DNA of 64,000 bases from JAWKVD01 sp041398225 (lineage in GTDB: Bacteria > Pseudomonadota > Alphaproteobacteria > Caulobacterales > Hyphomonadaceae), in the NCBI GenBank assembly GCA_041398225.1, contig JAWKVD010000016.1:1-64000 (forward strand). The letters are read 5' to 3'. The position numbers and the translations under genes are program-made. The notes below the pieces were generated by a model, which was not told the origin of the DNA, ran no database searches, and was given only the letters and a program-made list of their open reading frames with translations. Below are positions 28,369-36,307 of this stretch, in pieces (position 1 is the first letter of the stretch; each line of letters opens with the position of its first letter).

Positions 28369-29789
28369 CCAGGTCCAACATCCCCACGGTCACGCTGAAA
28401 CACCCACCCGAGCAGTGTCTTCATTGTGTCTGGATCGCGTTCAGCGATCCGCCCAAACAGAAGTTGAAACTGCGCCATGTGGCGACCACAAAAATCGGTA
28501 CCTTCGCGCCCAACATCCGGTTCGCCCTGAACAATCGCGTGGTGAACCGGATCGGCGCCACAGTAAGGTACAAACGCGCAATCCCGACACCCATTCTGCC
28601 GCTCAGCGATAGCGCCTTTGGCCAACCACATCATCGCATCTGACGAAAGCATCTTATCGAGCGGCTGACTCACATCCCCCAGACGAAACCTTGCGTCGCC
28701 TGTCTCTGCCGCCATACGCGCCTCGTCCGACGGATAGACCCCGCCGTCATAGTTGTAGACGAGAACCCCAAGCCCAGCGCCCGCAGGCGAACGCAGATCC
28801 ATATAGCCAGAATGGAACGGCGTCAGTATGTGGCGCAACATGATGGTCGCCGTAGTTTCCTCTATCCGGACGCCAGCCTCATTCAAGCGAAGAACATAAT
28901 TCAGCGCTCGCTCATAAAACGTCATGAACTCGTCCACCGAGTATCCCAGCGACGCGCGCGTCTTGCGGGCAAACCCATAGGGCGCAAGCGGTCTCAGAAA
29001 GATTGAGCCGAAGCCGGCCTCGACATAAGCGTCCACCACGTCCTCTGGCCGTGATAGAGCGGCCCGCGTGATTGTCGGAAGCGCCGCTACGCCGTGCTCT
29101 CCAAGAACCGCACGTGCGCGGCTGAGGGCTTCGATTGTGCTTTTCCAACTGTTGGATTTCGGAAGCACCCTCTGTGAAGCGTGAATGTCTTCCGGACCAT
29201 CCAACGAGGTCGACAGATGCATCCGATGATCGCGGCAGAATTCCAGATCAGCCTGCGCCAACAAATGAAGCGTAGTCGCCATCGTGAACTGAACGACGCG
29301 ATCTTCCTTTTCCGCGCGTAGTTCGGCCTCTTGCACAATCTCTCGCACCAAATCGAAGCGCAGTGCCGGTCCGCCCCCCTGAAACTCAATTGTCAGGGTC
29401 GAAGCATCGCTTTCAAAGACGCGATCAAGCGCCAGCATCGCATTCGCACGCGTCATGTCCTTGCCGGTTGCGTTCAACGCCGCTCGCGAGACCTGACAGT
29501 ATTGGCATGAATGATCACACCGCAAAGTGACCACGAATATGTGGAGCGAAGGGCCTTCGGTCAGGAACCCCTTGCGGGTTCGTTTAACGATGGCCGAAAG
29601 ACCGTCCGTGGGGCCATGCCGCGATATAAGCCCACGCGCCTCGATATCGGCATATCTGGGATCGGACATCGCGAGACGCCCCTCCTCCAGCGCGACATGA
29701 ACCGCTTCCGGCACAATAACATACTCGCCGAGATCATTGGTGATCAGCACCGACCCAGGAATATGGACCAATGAGATGGAACGCCTCAT
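28353..29789 (-). CDS. hxsB: His-Xaa-Ser system radical SAM maturase HxsB
   Basis: About 478 residues from ATG 29789, with GAGGGA upstream. CxxxCxxC (CDHSCQYC) is at residues 91-98. The SPASM-type C-terminus has cysteines in NGCRDCAFVPYCGADP and TDFCGRHM for auxiliary Fe-S clusters. It works with HxsC on HxsA. Known systems also contain a small hxsD, usually just upstream, and none is visible here. The open frame extends to 29951, but the upstream codons look unrelated. Confidence 0.85.
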   Translation of the reverse strand: MRRSISLVHIPGSVLITNDLGEYVIVPEAVHVALEEGRLAMSDPRYADIEARGLISRHGPTDGLSAIVKRTRKGFLTEGPSLHIFVVTLRCDHSCQYCQVSRAALNATGKDMTRANAMLALDRVFESDASTLTIEFQGGGPALRFDLVREIVQEAELRAEKEDRVVQFTMATTLHLLAQADLEFCRDHRMHLSTSLDGPEDIHASQRVLPKSNSWKSTIEALSRARAVLGEHGVAALPTITRAALSRPEDVVDAYVEAGFGSIFLRPLAPYGFARKTRASLGYSVDEFMTFYERALNYVLRLNEAGVRIEETTATIMLRHILTPFHSGYMDLRSPAGAGLGVLVYNYDGGVYPSDEARMAAETGDARFRLGDVSQPLDKMLSSDAMMWLAKGAIAERQNGCRDCAFVPYCGADPVHHAIVQGEPDVGREGTDFCGRHMAQFQLLFGRIAERDPDTMKTLLGWVFQRDRGDVGPGWVEH

Positions 29790-30024
29790 ATACCGGCATT
29801 CCCTCAGAGTCTTTTCACGGCTTGAAACTGCATGCGCCCCCCCGTTCCCAGAGGCGTACATTGATACAAATGGCTCACAAGGTCCAGATTTCCGTATCGG
29901 AAGCTGTCTCGTATCCCAAGGGATGCGGTCTCCGATCAAGCGCATACCCACCTTCTATCGACGTCAATCCCCAATGCGAAAATGACGAACAAGGCCGCGG
30001 CGACAGAAACGAACCAGTTCAGGT

Positions 30025-30348
30025 TCAGACACTCGCCGCGGCACGATCGATTGGACGATTCAATATGCGCATTGTCAGCATGTCGGAAGCGCGCTTCACC
30101 TCCACCAACACAGGCACGCCGTTGTCGTCCAGAAACAGATGGTCGAGCGACCAACGCCCCCCGCCGCTCAGCTCGTCAGGCACTGGGGCTTCGCGCCGAA
30201 CCAGCAGAAGCTTCTCAGCGCCATCATGGGCCAAGACCTTGGGATGGTCCGCGATCAACCGCTGAAGCAAATCCTTGGTCGCATACTCCGTACGCGGAAT
30301 CTCCGTGAAAGTACCGTCCTTGCCCACGACAAACACTGTTGAGGTCAC
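30025..30348 (-). pseudogene. Truncated PD-(D/E)XK-like nuclease-domain protein
   Basis: Starts at GTG 30348 behind GGAGGAG. The sequence VTSTVFVVGKDGTFTEI, ending in LDHLFLDDNGVPVLVEVKRASD, matches the N-terminal part of restriction-like nuclease proteins (the E-V-K of the active site is visible). Homology ends right after VEVKRASD near 30075, and the remaining codons are unrelated, so the catalytic domain is cut short. The breakpoint lies close to the place where hxsD would be expected, suggesting one deletion affected both. Confidence 0.55.
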
Positions 30349-30371
30349 CAAGCTCCTCCCTTTACGCCCCC

Positions 30372-31397
30372 CTATCCGAGAACGGCCTCGATGCGCCCGG
30401 CACTGGCGGGCAGCTTTGCGAGGCTCGCTTCGATCCTGCTCCGCCATTTCGGTCCGCGGCTGACGGCGTCCTCGTAGGCGTCTCGCAGCTCGTCCGGGCG
30501 TAGGTCCGTCAGAACCGCGATAAGGAAGTCGGCCTGCGCCCGGTCCTTGCGAGCTTTCATGACATCCGATCCGCCCTGCCGCGGCTCGGCGACGATGAGC
30601 TTGTGAATGGCGTAACGCTCGGGACGCGGGATGCTCACCAACACGCCCGACCGGTAGAGCGACACCGCCTGTATGGGGTCCTCCAGCAAGTAGCCAAGGT
30701 GACGCAATGCCTGCGCGCTGACGCCAAGCGCAGGGAGATCCCGCACGCCCTCCTTGCCTTCCGCCGGCATCAGGAATTCCACCAGCGCTTCGCTGTTGCT
30801 CTGCGCCCACCGCCACGTCTTGCGATTGCCAAGCGACGGCACGGGGGCGAACTTAAGCTCGGCGAACACATCAGCTAACGGGGTCTCCACCACATCTCCG
30901 ATGGCGAAGGACAAACGCTCGAAGCTGGCGATGTCGAGATCGTTCGTCTGCGCCAGCTGGTCGAACCCCAACGCTACGCCCAGTTCTCCCTCGTAGTGTC
31001 GGAAGGCGACGGTACCCACGAGCGTACCGCCCAGCCGGAATACGCCAGCGTTGGAGAAGGCGGACAAGAGACTCCCGGTTTTCTGGTCGACCGACGCATA
31101 GCCCTCCGCCCGAAGCACGCGGACCAGACGGGTGCGCTCTTTGCGGCGCGCCTCGCGCTCCGCCTTCAGCTGATCAAGCTTCTGCAAGCGTTCGCGCAGG
31201 TCGGGCGTGTCGGGGCCGATATAGCGCTGGGCCATTTCATTGCCGACGCGGTACTTGTCATACCAAAATGATCGCCCCCTGACGGTCACTTTAGTCGGTG
31301 CGCCGCGAATGTTGGGGGCCTGATCGTCCTGCAGCATGCGCCGCAGGTCGTGGTAGGCCGAAGTCCCGACCTGGCTGTGGTATCGAATGCCGCTCAT
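30372..31397 (-). CDS. GSU2403-family nucleotidyltransferase-fold protein
   Basis: 341 residues from ATG 31397. The N-terminus (YHDLRRMLQDD, SFWYDKYRVGNEMAQRYIGPD) and the core GTLVGTVAFRHYEGELGV and QTNDLDIASFERLSFAI fit the GSU2403-type nucleotidyltransferase fold, with a D-x-D-like TNDLDIA acidic site. The C-terminal half includes a helical region (YAIHKLIVAE, DVMKARKDRAQADFLIAVL). The family may act in toxin-antitoxin-like modules. The following truncated gene begins 23 bases downstream, so they may have formed an operon. Confidence 0.7.
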   Translation of the reverse strand: MSGIRYHSQVGTSAYHDLRRMLQDDQAPNIRGAPTKVTVRGRSFWYDKYRVGNEMAQRYIGPDTPDLRERLQKLDQLKAEREARRKERTRLVRVLRAEGYASVDQKTGSLLSAFSNAGVFRLGGTLVGTVAFRHYEGELGVALGFDQLAQTNDLDIASFERLSFAIGDVVETPLADVFAELKFAPVPSLGNRKTWRWAQSNSEALVEFLMPAEGKEGVRDLPALGVSAQALRHLGYLLEDPIQAVSLYRSGVLVSIPRPERYAIHKLIVAEPRQGGSDVMKARKDRAQADFLIAVLTDLRPDELRDAYEDAVSRGPKWRSRIEASLAKLPASAGRIEAVLG

Positions 31398-31404
31398 ATC
31401 GCTA

Positions 31405-31429
31405 TACAGCAAAAATATCTTTTGCTGTA
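31405..31429. promoter_or_regulatory. Perfect 10-base inverted repeat upstream of the nucleotidyltransferase gene
   Basis: TACAGCAAAA (31405-31414) and TTTTGCTGTA (31420-31429) are separated by ATATC and lie 8 bases before the start codon. The position suggests an operator; a short hairpin in the leader is the alternative. Confidence 0.55.
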
Positions 31430-31439
31430 CAATAGCTCA

Positions 31440-31600
31440 GTAGCCTGCCCCACCGAGGTGGTCCGGCGTGAAGCTAGACACGGCATCCTGCCGGCCCTGC
31501 GGTGTCTTGCGCTGTGTCGATCGGTGCTGGCCCACGCGGGCCAAGCCGCGCACTCCGAAACGCCCAGCTACTTCACCACGGGGTCGATACATGCACCAAT
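31440..31600 (-). mobile_element. Remnant of IS3-family orfB (element B)
   Basis: The reverse strand encodes a decayed orfB N-terminus (VGQHRSTQRKTPQGR and LGVSE) interrupted by stops. The segment matches 58430-58505 at most positions (shared GCACTCC, AACGCCCAGCT, CTTCACCACG). It is the far end of an element whose orfA end is at 33515-33712. Confidence 0.6.
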
Positions 31601-31645
31601 ACGATGTGCGGACAATGGGTTACGGGATCAGCGGTGCCGTCGCTT

Positions 31646-32296
31646 CTATCTTGCTTTCGCGCTTTCCAGCGCTGCCTCTAAGAACCCCCTTGCCGATCCG
31701 GCCTGCACTGCTTTTGCAAGGCCGCAACCGAAGGCACGCATGGCCTCCTCCCATTCGGGCATCGGCGCCAACTTCGGTAGCGGGCAGTGCTGCATCCGTT
31801 CGCAGCAATCGAGGGCGTCGGTGTCGCGGCCAAGCCAAGCATAGAGGATCGCGAGCATCGCCATACTATTAGCGGTGTCGGGCATCGAGGCTGCCTCAGC
31901 CTCACACAATGCCAGCACCTCGACAAAGTCTAACGGCTTGCGGATATCGGGCCGGAACTGTTCCTCCATCGCAGCCAGCGTGTCGGCAAACTTACGATCG
32001 TGCCAACGATGTTCGATCTCGCGGTGCTTCACGTCCAGGACCTGAGGCAACATCCGAACATGCGCCTCGGGCAATACCAACGAACTCATTCCATGCGTGG
32101 GCCGATAGGCAGCGGAACTCATTTTTTGGAACCAGATCATCTGCTGGATCGGACCAGAACGACGTACAAATGCAGTCCCATCAACAAAAATTGCCCACTC
32201 AGGGAAGCTCGCGGCATACTCCGAGACGACAGCTTTAAGCTGCGTTTTGGTCATCGAAGTGTATTTTTTGAGCAAGGTCGCTCGCTTGTCATTCAT
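31646..32296 (-). CDS. Hypothetical protein between IS fragments
   Basis: 216 residues. The N-terminus is lysine-rich (MNDKRATLLKKYTSMTKTQLKAVVSEYAA), a central part contains many Met, His and Trp, and the C-terminal helical part (LAILYAWLGRDTDALDCCERMQHC) looks like a TPR-like hairpin. No family is recognised. It lies between two halves of the same old IS3 element, so it may be a cargo gene. Confidence 0.5.
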   Translation of the reverse strand: MNDKRATLLKKYTSMTKTQLKAVVSEYAASFPEWAIFVDGTAFVRRSGPIQQMIWFQKMSSAAYRPTHGMSSLVLPEAHVRMLPQVLDVKHREIEHRWHDRKFADTLAAMEEQFRPDIRKPLDFVEVLALCEAEAASMPDTANSMAMLAILYAWLGRDTDALDCCERMQHCPLPKLAPMPEWEEAMRAFGCGLAKAVQAGSARGFLEAALESAKAR

Positions 32297-32375
32297 GGTT
32301 TCACCACAAGAATGGGAACATTGGCTCTGGTCTGAGCCCCTCGGATCCCAGGTTCTTTCGGAGAGTCCAAGGGTT

Positions 32376-33193
32376 TCATAGCTCAGGTTTTCTCAGTTCG
32401 CGAGCGCGCGGGATGCCGCTTAGGGCTGAGTGGGGTCGCACATGGTTGTAGTCGTGGCGCCATACGGCCAGCGCCTTGCGGGCGTGGCCAAGGCCGTCGA
32501 ACACCTCCTCGTTCAAGAATTCATCCCTCAGCCGGGCATTGAAGCTTTCGCTGAAGCCGTTCTGCTGCGGCTTACCCGGCGTGATGTAATGCCAGCCGAC
32601 ACCACTTTCGTTCCACCATTCGAGGATAGCGTGACTGGCCAGCTCCGTCCCATTGTCGCTGACCACCAGGTCCGGCTTGCCGTAGAGCCGGATCACGGCG
32701 TCCAGCTCTCGCGCCACCCGATAGCCGGAGAGGGAGGTGTCGGCCACCAACACCAGGCACTCCCTGGTGTAGTCGTCGATCACCGCAAGGATGCGCAACC
32801 GACGACTGATCCCGAACGTGTCGACGAGGAAGTCGAGGCTCCAGCGCTTCGTCGGACCGACCGGTAGAGCCATCGACTCGCGAGTCCCCGTCGCCCGCTT
32901 GCGGCCCCTTCGTCGTTTCACGGCCAGCCCATCCTCGCGGTGAGGCGCCTCAGCTTCTTGTGGTTCATGACGATGCCATCCCGTTCGAGCATCAGGCCGA
33001 TGCGGCGATAACCAAAGTGCCGGCGCTCGCTCGCCACTTTCTTCATACGCGCGCGGATCTCCGGATTGCCCGGCTCCGGCTCGCGTCTCACTGTCTTGGG
33101 ATCGACGCTGACCCGTCGGCAGGCGCGACGTTGGGAGATGTCGTGCCTGGCCATCGCCTTCAACGCCGCATCCCGCTTCCGCTGGGGCATCAT
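32376..33193 (-). pseudogene. IS3-family transposase OrfB, frameshifted
   Basis: The N-terminal part (ISQRRACRRVSVDPKTVRREP, FGYRRIGLMLERDGIVMNHK) is in one frame down to 32918. The DDE catalytic core (WSLDFLVDTFG, VSDNGTEL, PQQNGFSESFNARLRDE) is in another, starting near 32935. One missing base where LRRL should meet HREDGLAVKRRRGR explains it. All three acidic catalytic residues are preserved. Confidence 0.8.
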
Positions 33194-33455
33194 CAGCTCT
33201 TTCCCAGGAGGTCTTTCAGGACGGTGTCGTCCAGCATCGCGTCCGCTAGCGTCCGCTTCAGTCGCCCGTTCTCGATCTCGAGCAGCTTCAGCTTGCGGGC
33301 GTCAGTGATGTCCCGACCGCCATATTTGCTTTGAATTTGTAGAAAGTCGCCGTGCTCAGCCCGTGCTTGCGACAGACGTCCGCTGTCGGCACGCCGCACT
33401 CCTGCTCGGCCAGGATCGCGATGATCTGTCCTTCGGCAAATCGGCTCTCCCGCAT
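33193..33455 (-). pseudogene. IS3-family transposase OrfA, frameshifted
   Basis: From ATG 33455: MRESRFAEGQIIAILAEQE, then VCRKHGLSTATFYKFKA, an HTH of the IS3 OrfA type. The frame then shifts by one base (an A-run one base short near 33330) before YGGRDITDARKLKLLEIE and the C-terminal DTVLKDLLGKS. The intact homologue is at 54112-54375. Confidence 0.75.
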
Positions 33456-33514
33456 GTCCGTCTCCAGGTGACGGACTCTCCATTCAAACGAGGGACCATG
33501 CGGGGCTCAGGTCA

Positions 33515-33712
33515 CGCACAGCATGGCCCGTCGTCTCGCCCTTGCTTAACCGCACCTCGATCTCCCGAAGGTGCGCGTTCGCGCCGCGCTCGAACCGATG
33601 GCGCGCAGGCGCTCACTCTCTTCGGGCTTGAAGGTCCTACGGCCCATGTTTCAACTCCTCATGTGGAGCCGGACTAACTCAAGCTTCGGGCCACTTTCAG
33701 GGGATCAGACCA
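33515..33712 (-). mobile_element. IS3-family element B, orfA end remnant
   Basis: Nearly identical in layout to 58704-58891: shared CAGCATGGCCCGTCGTCTCG, CAACTCCTCATGTGGAGC and a terminal GGATCAGACCA. It encodes the N-terminus of an OrfA (RFERGANAHLREIEV) on the reverse strand. Element A interrupts it, showing a nested insertion. Confidence 0.65.
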
Positions 33713-33784
33713 GCAGCAATTCGCCGAAAGCAGACATGGACCTATTTCGCACAGACCTGTGCGATTTTGGCTGCGAGCAGAACC

Positions 33785-34528
33785 TCAATGGTTGGCAAAT
33801 ACTGGCTCAGAGAGAGCCGCGCAGGCGTTCAACAGGCTTTCGACGATCTTGTCCTGCTTCACGCCTGATAGTCTCGTCTTTGGACCTGTGATCGAGATTG
33901 ACGCGAAGGCGTGACCACTTCGATCAAGACCCGGCCCCGCGATCCCCATGATGCCGGGGGTTCGCGTGCTCTCCGAAATTGCGTATCCGCGTGACCGGGT
34001 CTCCGACAGCTCGTTCGCAATCGCGCGAACGCTTATCTTGCGGTCGCCGGGGTATAATTTGACTGTCCGCGCGATGATTTCCGGCGCGCTCTCATGATAG
34101 GCGAGGATTGCCCGGCCGGCCGCGGTAAGCGCCGCGGGCGAGCGGCTTCCAGGCTCTGTCAGGAAGCGCATCGGGCGCGGGGAATGGAGTTTGTCGAGAT
34201 AGATGATGTCGTCGCCGGCGAGAATTGTCAGGTTTACCGTCTCACCAGTCGTTCCATGCAACTGATGTAGGATCGGCGCGGCTGCCCGCCGAACGGGGTG
34301 CACCGCCAGCACCCCGACACCCAACTCCCAAATCTTCAGAGTCGCGGAGTATCTGCCGGAACTCTCTTCCTGCTCCACATAGCCAAGCGCGAGAAGTGTC
34401 CGCAGCAACCGGTGCAGGTTACTCTTCTGAAGAGCGAGCTGGTTTGACAAGTCCGAGAGCCTGACCGGCCCGCCGGCGCGCGCCAGCGCCTCCAACACCC
34501 GCATACCTTTGACGATGGTTGTATCCAT
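33785..34528 (-). CDS. IclR-family transcriptional regulator
   Basis: 247 residues from ATG 34528. The N-terminal winged helix (VKGMRVLEALARAGGPVRLSDL, QKSNLHRLLRTLLALGYVEQ) is followed by the IclR effector domain (LGVGVLAVHPVRRAAAPILHQL, TGETVNLTILAGDD, SRSPAALTAAGRAILAY). It is divergent from the first carboxylesterase gene. IclR proteins typically control adjacent catabolic genes in response to a small acid, so it is the likely regulator of the malonate/esterase locus. Confidence 0.9.
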   Translation of the reverse strand: MDTTIVKGMRVLEALARAGGPVRLSDLSNQLALQKSNLHRLLRTLLALGYVEQEESSGRYSATLKIWELGVGVLAVHPVRRAAAPILHQLHGTTGETVNLTILAGDDIIYLDKLHSPRPMRFLTEPGSRSPAALTAAGRAILAYHESAPEIIARTVKLYPGDRKISVRAIANELSETRSRGYAISESTRTPGIMGIAGPGLDRSGHAFASISITGPKTRLSGVKQDKIVESLLNACAALSEPVFANH

Positions 34529-34532
34529 CGCG

Positions 34533-34547
34533 TTCCGATATATGGAA
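34533..34547. promoter_or_regulatory. TTCC-N7-GGAA dyad before iclR
   Basis: TTCCGATATATGGAA, an AT-centred dyad five bases upstream of the IclR start. IclR-family sites often look like GGAAA-N-TTTCC. Autorepression is inferred. Confidence 0.4.
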
Positions 34548-34585
34548 AACGAACACCGCTCAAGCGGCAGGGAGCAGCCCATCGT

Positions 34586-34602
34586 GTTTCAGTATTCAGA
34601 AC
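34586..34602. promoter_or_regulatory. Candidate shared operator, copy 1
   Basis: GTTTCAGTATTCAGAAC in the divergent iclR/carboxylesterase promoter region. It matches 13 of 17 bases with the near-perfect palindrome at 41986-42002. See the matching copy and the regulon finding. Confidence 0.5.
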
Positions 34603-34694
34603 TCTTTTCTGATCGAGCGCTTGCCGATATAGCGAGTTGAATTCACCGAGCTGGATGGCGTCCCTGTTCCGCTCGCCGAGGGAGGGACTCCATC

Positions 34695-36307
34695 ATGCAC
34701 CGTCACGTCATTTCGCGCAGAAGCCTCATCCTAGCAGCTGGCGCCTCGGCAGCGACGCTCGGCGCGTGTGCATCGACGCGTCGCACCTTGGAGCCCGGCG
34801 TCGTGGAAACGGCCGCAGGCCGCTACCGTGGACGTGTTGTCGAGGGCGTGCAGGTATTCAAGGGCATGCGCTATGGCGCCTCGACCGCGGGACAGGCCGG
34901 TTCATGCCGCCCCGTGCGCCCGAGCCATTTGCAGGTGTCCTTGACGCTTTCGAGTACGGCGACCAGACGCCTCAGGCGCGGGGCGGTCTGGCGGCCGACA
35001 CCGCCATGAGCGAAGACTGTCTGCGGATCAATGTGTGGACGCCGGACGCCAGCCGCGACCGCAAGCGTCCGGTCCTGCTGTGGTTCCATGGCGGCGGTTT
35101 CGAAGCCGGTTCCGGCTCGAGCGCGCTCTATGACGGAACCCACATGGCCAAGCGCGGCGATGTCGTGGTCTGCACGATCAATCACCGGCTGAACGTATTC
35201 GGTTTCTGCGACCTCTCCCAACATCTCGGCGAGGACTTCGCCCAGTCCGGCAATGTCGGCTATCTCGATCTGGTCCGCTCCATGGAATGGGTTCGGGAAA
35301 ACATCGAAGCCTTCGGCGGCGATCCGGACAACATCATGATCTATGGCCAGTCCGGCGGCGGCAGGAAGGTCAGCGTGTGCTTTGCAGGCGCTGCCTCCTC
35401 GGGTCTCTTCGCCAAGGGCGTGGTGCAGTCCGGCTCGCACAACCGCGTGCAAACGCGTGAACAATCGAATGCGCTGACCGCCTCGCTGCTGGCCGAGTTG
35501 CAGATCGACCCGTCGAACGCCCGGTCGTTGCAGGACGTTCCGTGGGAGAAACTGAGCGAGGTGCAGCGCAAGGTGATCGGGGCGGCCGGATACCGCTTCG
35601 AGCCCAATCTCGATGGCATCAACTTCACTGAACACCCTTTCATTCCCAACGCGCCTCGTCGCACGGCCCAGGTCCCGATGGTGCTGGGCACAACCCGCAC
35701 CGAGCTTTCGAACCAGCTCGGGCGCGACCCATCCATCTACACGATCGACGCCGCCGGCCTGAAGGAGCGCATCTCGCGGTTCTATCCCGAGGAGGAGGTG
35801 GACGAAGCCATCGCCGTCTTCACGGAAAGCAACCCGGCGGCGTCTCCGACCGAGCTCTTCTTCATCATGACCTCGTGGCGGTCCTACATCCTCAACGCGA
35901 CGGTCATGGCCGAGAAGCGCGCCGAACTGAACGGCGCGAACAACCCGACGTGGATGTATCAGGTGACGTGGAAGTCGCCAACGGAAGGCGGAAGGCGCTA
36001 CAGCCAGCACACGCTCGACCTGCCCTTCATGTTCGACAATGTCGACAAGGCGCCTAACCTCACCGGCCCCGAAACTGATGAGACGCGCGCCATGGCGGAC
36101 TACATGGCCAATGCCTGGATCGCCTTCGCCCGCAATGGCGACCCCAATCATGACGGCTTGCCCCCCTGGCCGACCTACGATCTCGCCTCGCGCACGGTTA
36201 TGCAGTTCGAAACGCCAGCGGTCGCCGTCAGCGACCCGTTCCGTAGCGAGCGCCTGTACATGAGCGAGTACGACTCGGTGAGGGCGACTGCCCGGCGCGA
36301 CGGCTAG
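34695..36307 (+). pseudogene. Type-B carboxylesterase with Tat signal, one-base frameshift
   Basis: Starts at ATG 34695 behind GGAGGGA. The twin-arginine signal (SRRSLILAAG) and lipobox-like GAC predict an exported protein. The frame breaks near 34890 (a GGG run one base short), and the conserved body continues in the second frame (RFMPPRAPEPFAGV to the end). Nucleophile Ser is in IYGQSGGGRKVS, a GQSGGG variant of the usual GESAG. Glu (GTTRTELSN) and His (YSQHTLDLPFMFD) are also present. It resembles para-nitrobenzyl esterases. Substrate is unknown; position suggests malonate-type esters. It is convergent with matB (4-base overlap of ends). Confidence 0.8.

Larger units (their letters stand above)
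32328..33514 (-). mobile_element. IS3-family insertion sequence (element A), 1187 bp
   Basis: Bounded by imperfect inverted ends TGGTCTGAGCCCC (32328-32340) and, reversed, TGACCTGAGCCCC (ending 33514). It encodes orfA and orfB on the reverse strand. A truncated copy with the same left end lies at 54053-54577. I see no target-site duplication, so the ends have probably been rearranged. It is inserted into the orfA end of an older IS3 element. Confidence 0.75.

Noticed and set aside
29936..30154. 72-codon reverse frame examined as a possible hxsD
   Set aside because: It contains one membrane-like stretch and no HxsD-type sequence, and overlaps the truncated nuclease gene.
9570..33800. Direct repeat of the tRNA-Ser 3' end as an attachment site
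   Set aside because: Scanned by eye for TTCGAATCCCAC and the CTCACCGCCA end; none found, so no att site is claimed.
34871..36151. 426-codon reverse frame opposite the carboxylesterase
   Set aside because: Shadow of the esterase, which has a full catalytic set on the other strand.
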